In this document: piece after piece, positions 61,661 to 64,000 of the stretch
Layout of the letters: each line of letters opens with the position of its first letter
Position numbering within the stretch: position 1 is the stretch's first letter
Assembly (NCBI GenBank): GCA_024138025.1
Contig: JAMXBD010001248.1
Location: 248,001 to 312,000, forward strand
Length of the DNA stretch: 64,000 bases
Direction of reading: 5' to 3'
DNA from: Combretum micranthum
Lineage: Eukaryota > Streptophyta > Magnoliopsida > Myrtales > Combretaceae
Translations under genes and position numbers: made by a program
Notes under the pieces: generated by a model
Told to the model about the DNA's origin: nothing
Databases searched by the model: none
What the model saw: the letters and a program-made list of their open reading frames with translations, nothing else

Positions 61661-62509
61661 GATTGAAATCATGCACATACACACATTGAGAACATGATAT
61701 CAGGTCTAGAAGCTGTTAAATATAACAAATTATCTATCATACATCTATAAAGCTTTTCACAAATGTTTTTTCCATTTTTATCTTTATTGATTTTTATACT
61801 TGTACTCATAGGTGTAGGTCTAGTTTTGCAATTATCCATTTTGAACTTTTTCAACATATCTCTTGTATATTTTGATTGATTGATGAATGTTCCATTTTTA
61901 GATTGTTTTATTTGAAGACCTAGAAAATAATTGAGTTCTTCTATTATGCTCATTTCAAACTCATTCTTCATTGATTCAACAATTTATTTATAAGAATCAT
62001 ATTAGTAGCTTCAAACACAATGCTATCTATATAGATTTATACAATCAATGTATCCGACTTGTGATTTTTGACAAATACAGTGTTATCAATTTTTCCTCTA
62101 GAAAATCCATTATATAAAAGAAAACTACTGAGTCTTTTATGCCAAGCTTTAGGAGCTGTCTTTAGTCCATAAAAAGCTTTGTTTAATTTAAAAACAGTAC
62201 TGAGGAATTCATATTTTCAAAACCCGGTGATTGCTCTACATAGACTTCTTTTTTTATAAAACCATGTGAGAAAGTACTTTTGATATCCATTTGAAAAAGA
62301 GTGAAATTCCTAAATGCAAAAAATGTCAAAAGAATTCTTATATATTCTAATATAGAAACCAGGCCAAAGGTCTCATCAAAATCTATTCATTTTTCTTGAT
62401 TATAGCCTTTAGCAACTGATCTAGCTTTATTTCTTATTATTATATCAAATTCATCAAGCTTGTTCGTATATACCCATTTGGTTACAATAATAGGTCTATT
62501 GATCTAGGG
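61661..62509 (-). pseudogene. Ty1/copia reverse transcriptase remnant (C-terminal two thirds)
   Basis: The open stretch 61971-61669 is typical of the copia reverse transcriptase (ELNYFLGLQIKQSKNGTF, then YTRDMLKKFKM and a TASRPDIMFSMCVCA ending). Upstream, degenerate frames carry NKLDEFDIIIRNKAR and AKGYNQE near 62490-62390. The catalytic signature expected as Tyr-x-Asp-Asp near 62030 reads YIDS, and a stop precedes it. The domain is continued beyond a 0.5 kb insertion at 62510-63035. Confidence 0.82.
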
Positions 62510-63035
62510 ATGATTTACACTCATGAAAGTACGAATTTAACCTACTCTGAAGGAAAGATGAACTTAGGGTTTGAGAAGGAAAGTGACAAGAAAACACGGA
62601 AGTGAAGAGGAAGATGGGACAAGACTTCTGCACGTACGGGAAATAATGAAGTTGGAAGCAGAAGGACAAAGGGGACAGAGGCTGGGCTTAGGAGGGATTA
62701 GGCCGGGCTTAATTGGAGGGGCTTATAATGGGCCCAATGCATTCTGGCATGGACCGGTTGTTGTTTGTTATTTTAAGTTGTTAGAATTCTGTTAAGTTGT
62801 TATTACTATAGAATATTCTCTATTACTCATTATGAGTTGGCAAAGCAATGCCTAGGGCATGTTACAGATACTAATATGTATAAATATCTGGTATTGTACT
62901 GCAAGAAATATACAAGTAATACTATTCTCTAGATACTAACTGAATACACTTGCATTCGAGAATTAAATTGGTTTGCATTCGAACTAAATAACTAATTAAT
63001 TTCCAATTTAAATTCCACCACGTTTCATCTATTTT
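62510..63035. mobile_element. Insertion inside the copia reverse transcriptase
   Basis: Reverse transcriptase homology stops at about 62509 and resumes at about 63036 (minus strand ...KLVP-stop-PK). The DNA between is unrelated, richer in G on the plus strand, and has a 74-codon plus-strand frame (62571-62795) with no known domain. It contains TGTTAGAATTC...TATAAATATCTGG...GAATACA (about 62779-62949), which looks like a short copia-type LTR with its own TATA box. No target duplication was identified, so a nested solo LTR is only a proposal. Confidence 0.5.
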
Positions 63036-63216
63036 AGGTCAAGGAACCAATTTCTAAACATCATTTCTTGTGAAGTGGTTTAATTCTTCTTGCATAGCAT
63101 TTATCTAAAATTCATCTTTTAAGGCTTCTTAATTACTTTTACGCTCGATTTGAGATAAAAAAACAAGATTACTCATGTTCCTTAAAGATGTTCTTGTTTG
63201 TACTCTATTAGAAGGT
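63036..63216 (-). pseudogene. Ty1/copia reverse transcriptase remnant (N-terminal part)
   Basis: Minus-strand fragments NAMQEELNHFTRNDV, then a stop in place of the usual Trp, then KLVP can be read. They belong immediately before the reverse transcriptase part at 62509. Stops and shifts are frequent. Confidence 0.7.
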
Positions 63217-64000
63217 TTACCTATTAATTAGATCTTTAGGATATGATCTAGCATATTTCCATTCTTCAGGAAGATCATGATGAGTAGATTCATGCAAAAC
63301 AACCATTTTATGTTTATTATTTTCTTTATTATATTCAAGAGAGAATTTATTCAAATAAGCACAAACATCATCCACATCATCATTTGAGCATAAATAAGGC
63401 AAATAATCATCAAAAGTAACATGTATAGATTCTTCAACAACTAATGTTCTTTTATTAAACACTCTATATGCCTTACTTGTCAAAGAATGACCTAAAAAGA
63501 TTCCTTCATCACTTTTAGCATCAAAGTTTGCCAATTGTTCTTTTCCATTGTTTAGGAAGTAATATTTAGTGCCAAAAGGATGAAAGTAAGATATGTTAGG
63601 TTTTTTCCTTTCCAAACTCATAGGGGGTTTTCTTGAGAATTAGTCTTATAAAAACACTATTTGATATATAGCAAGTAGGCATCAGCCTAAAAATACTTTG
63701 GTAAATTGTTTTCACACAACATGGTTCTAGGCATTTTAACTAAAGTTCTATTTTTCTTTTCAGTTATACCATTTTGTTGTGAAGTTTTAGGTGCTGAAAA
63801 GGTATGTTCATTGCCATATTTATTGCAAAAATCTTTCATTTTATAATTTTCAAATTCTCCCCATAATCACTTGGAATTGATATAAGTTAAGACCCTTTTC
63901 TTTTTGGATTTTCTTGTAATATCTAAAGAAGACATGGTTTCTTTTGTCTTTAGACGCAAGAAAGAAAGTCCATGTATATCTAGTGAAGTTATCAATAATA
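63217..64000 (-). pseudogene. Ty1/copia integrase remnant, runs off the window
   Basis: An open frame of 134 codons (63621-63217, minus) matches the region just after the copia integrase core (SYFHPFGTKYYFLNN, KSDEGIFLGHS, KAYRVFNKRTL). Farther out, at 63850-63730, integrase core motifs are readable (FSAPKTSQQNGITEKKNRT) with frame changes and stops. Integrase before reverse transcriptase before RNase H is the Ty1/copia order. The 5' part lies outside the window. Confidence 0.8.

Noticed and set aside
62571..62795. 74-codon plus-strand frame as a gene
   Set aside because: It lies wholly inside an insertion in a dead copia element, has no recognisable domain, and lacks a supported transcript structure.
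1..64000. CRISPR arrays, operons, phage or bacterial systems
   Set aside because: No regularly spaced repeats or prokaryotic gene layout. Intron structure and repeats are those of a plant nuclear genome.

Overview
This is a window of plant nuclear DNA, probably from a eudicot. Genes are split by many AT-rich introns with GT-AG borders, the spaces between genes are full of LTR-retrotransposon wreckage and short inverted-repeat transposons, and the recognisable proteins are plant-specific. I cannot name the species. Three protein-coding genes are supported: a cytoplasmic asparaginyl-tRNA synthetase of the WHEP-containing NS2/SYNC2 type (minus strand, 4984-9029, eight exons), the augmin complex subunit AUG3/HAUS3 (plus strand, 38048-53319, eighteen exons), and a small protein with a C-x-CSPTSHxGSFRC motif (minus strand, 55568-55816).

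Layout. 1-4983: repeat-derived DNA with a microsatellite, an LTR-like block (about 1000-1990), a foldback element, a MITE and two tRNA-like SINE candidates. 4984-9029: the synthetase gene. 9030-14034: its upstream region, an odd cluster of TCGCG palindromes, and an isolated LTR with a primer-binding site. 14035-19579 and 28747-34398: two copies of a 5.5 kb non-coding repeat in direct orientation. Between them lies a broken Ty3/gypsy-like element on the minus strand (protease and gag remnants 19580-21480, primer-binding site 21771-21785, LTR from 21790), followed by LTR-like non-coding DNA. 34883-37260: an array of nested inverted-repeat elements just upstream of AUG3. 38048-53319: AUG3. 53320-59100: intergenic DNA with the small gene and two MITEs. 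59100-64000: the 3' part of a decayed Ty1/copia element on the minus strand (integrase, reverse transcriptase, RNase H, 3' LTR), interrupted by a half-kilobase insertion.

The three genes have unrelated jobs (aminoacylation, spindle microtubule nucleation, unknown) and nothing suggests they act together. The most checkable observations are: three separate one-base deletions that break otherwise intact coding exons, which may be assembly errors; loss of the motif 3 arginine in the synthetase; a possible in-frame 78-base cassette exon in AUG3; and families of inverted-repeat elements that date the 5.5 kb duplication. I found no convincing new biological system. Most of the window is ordinary plant repeat DNA.
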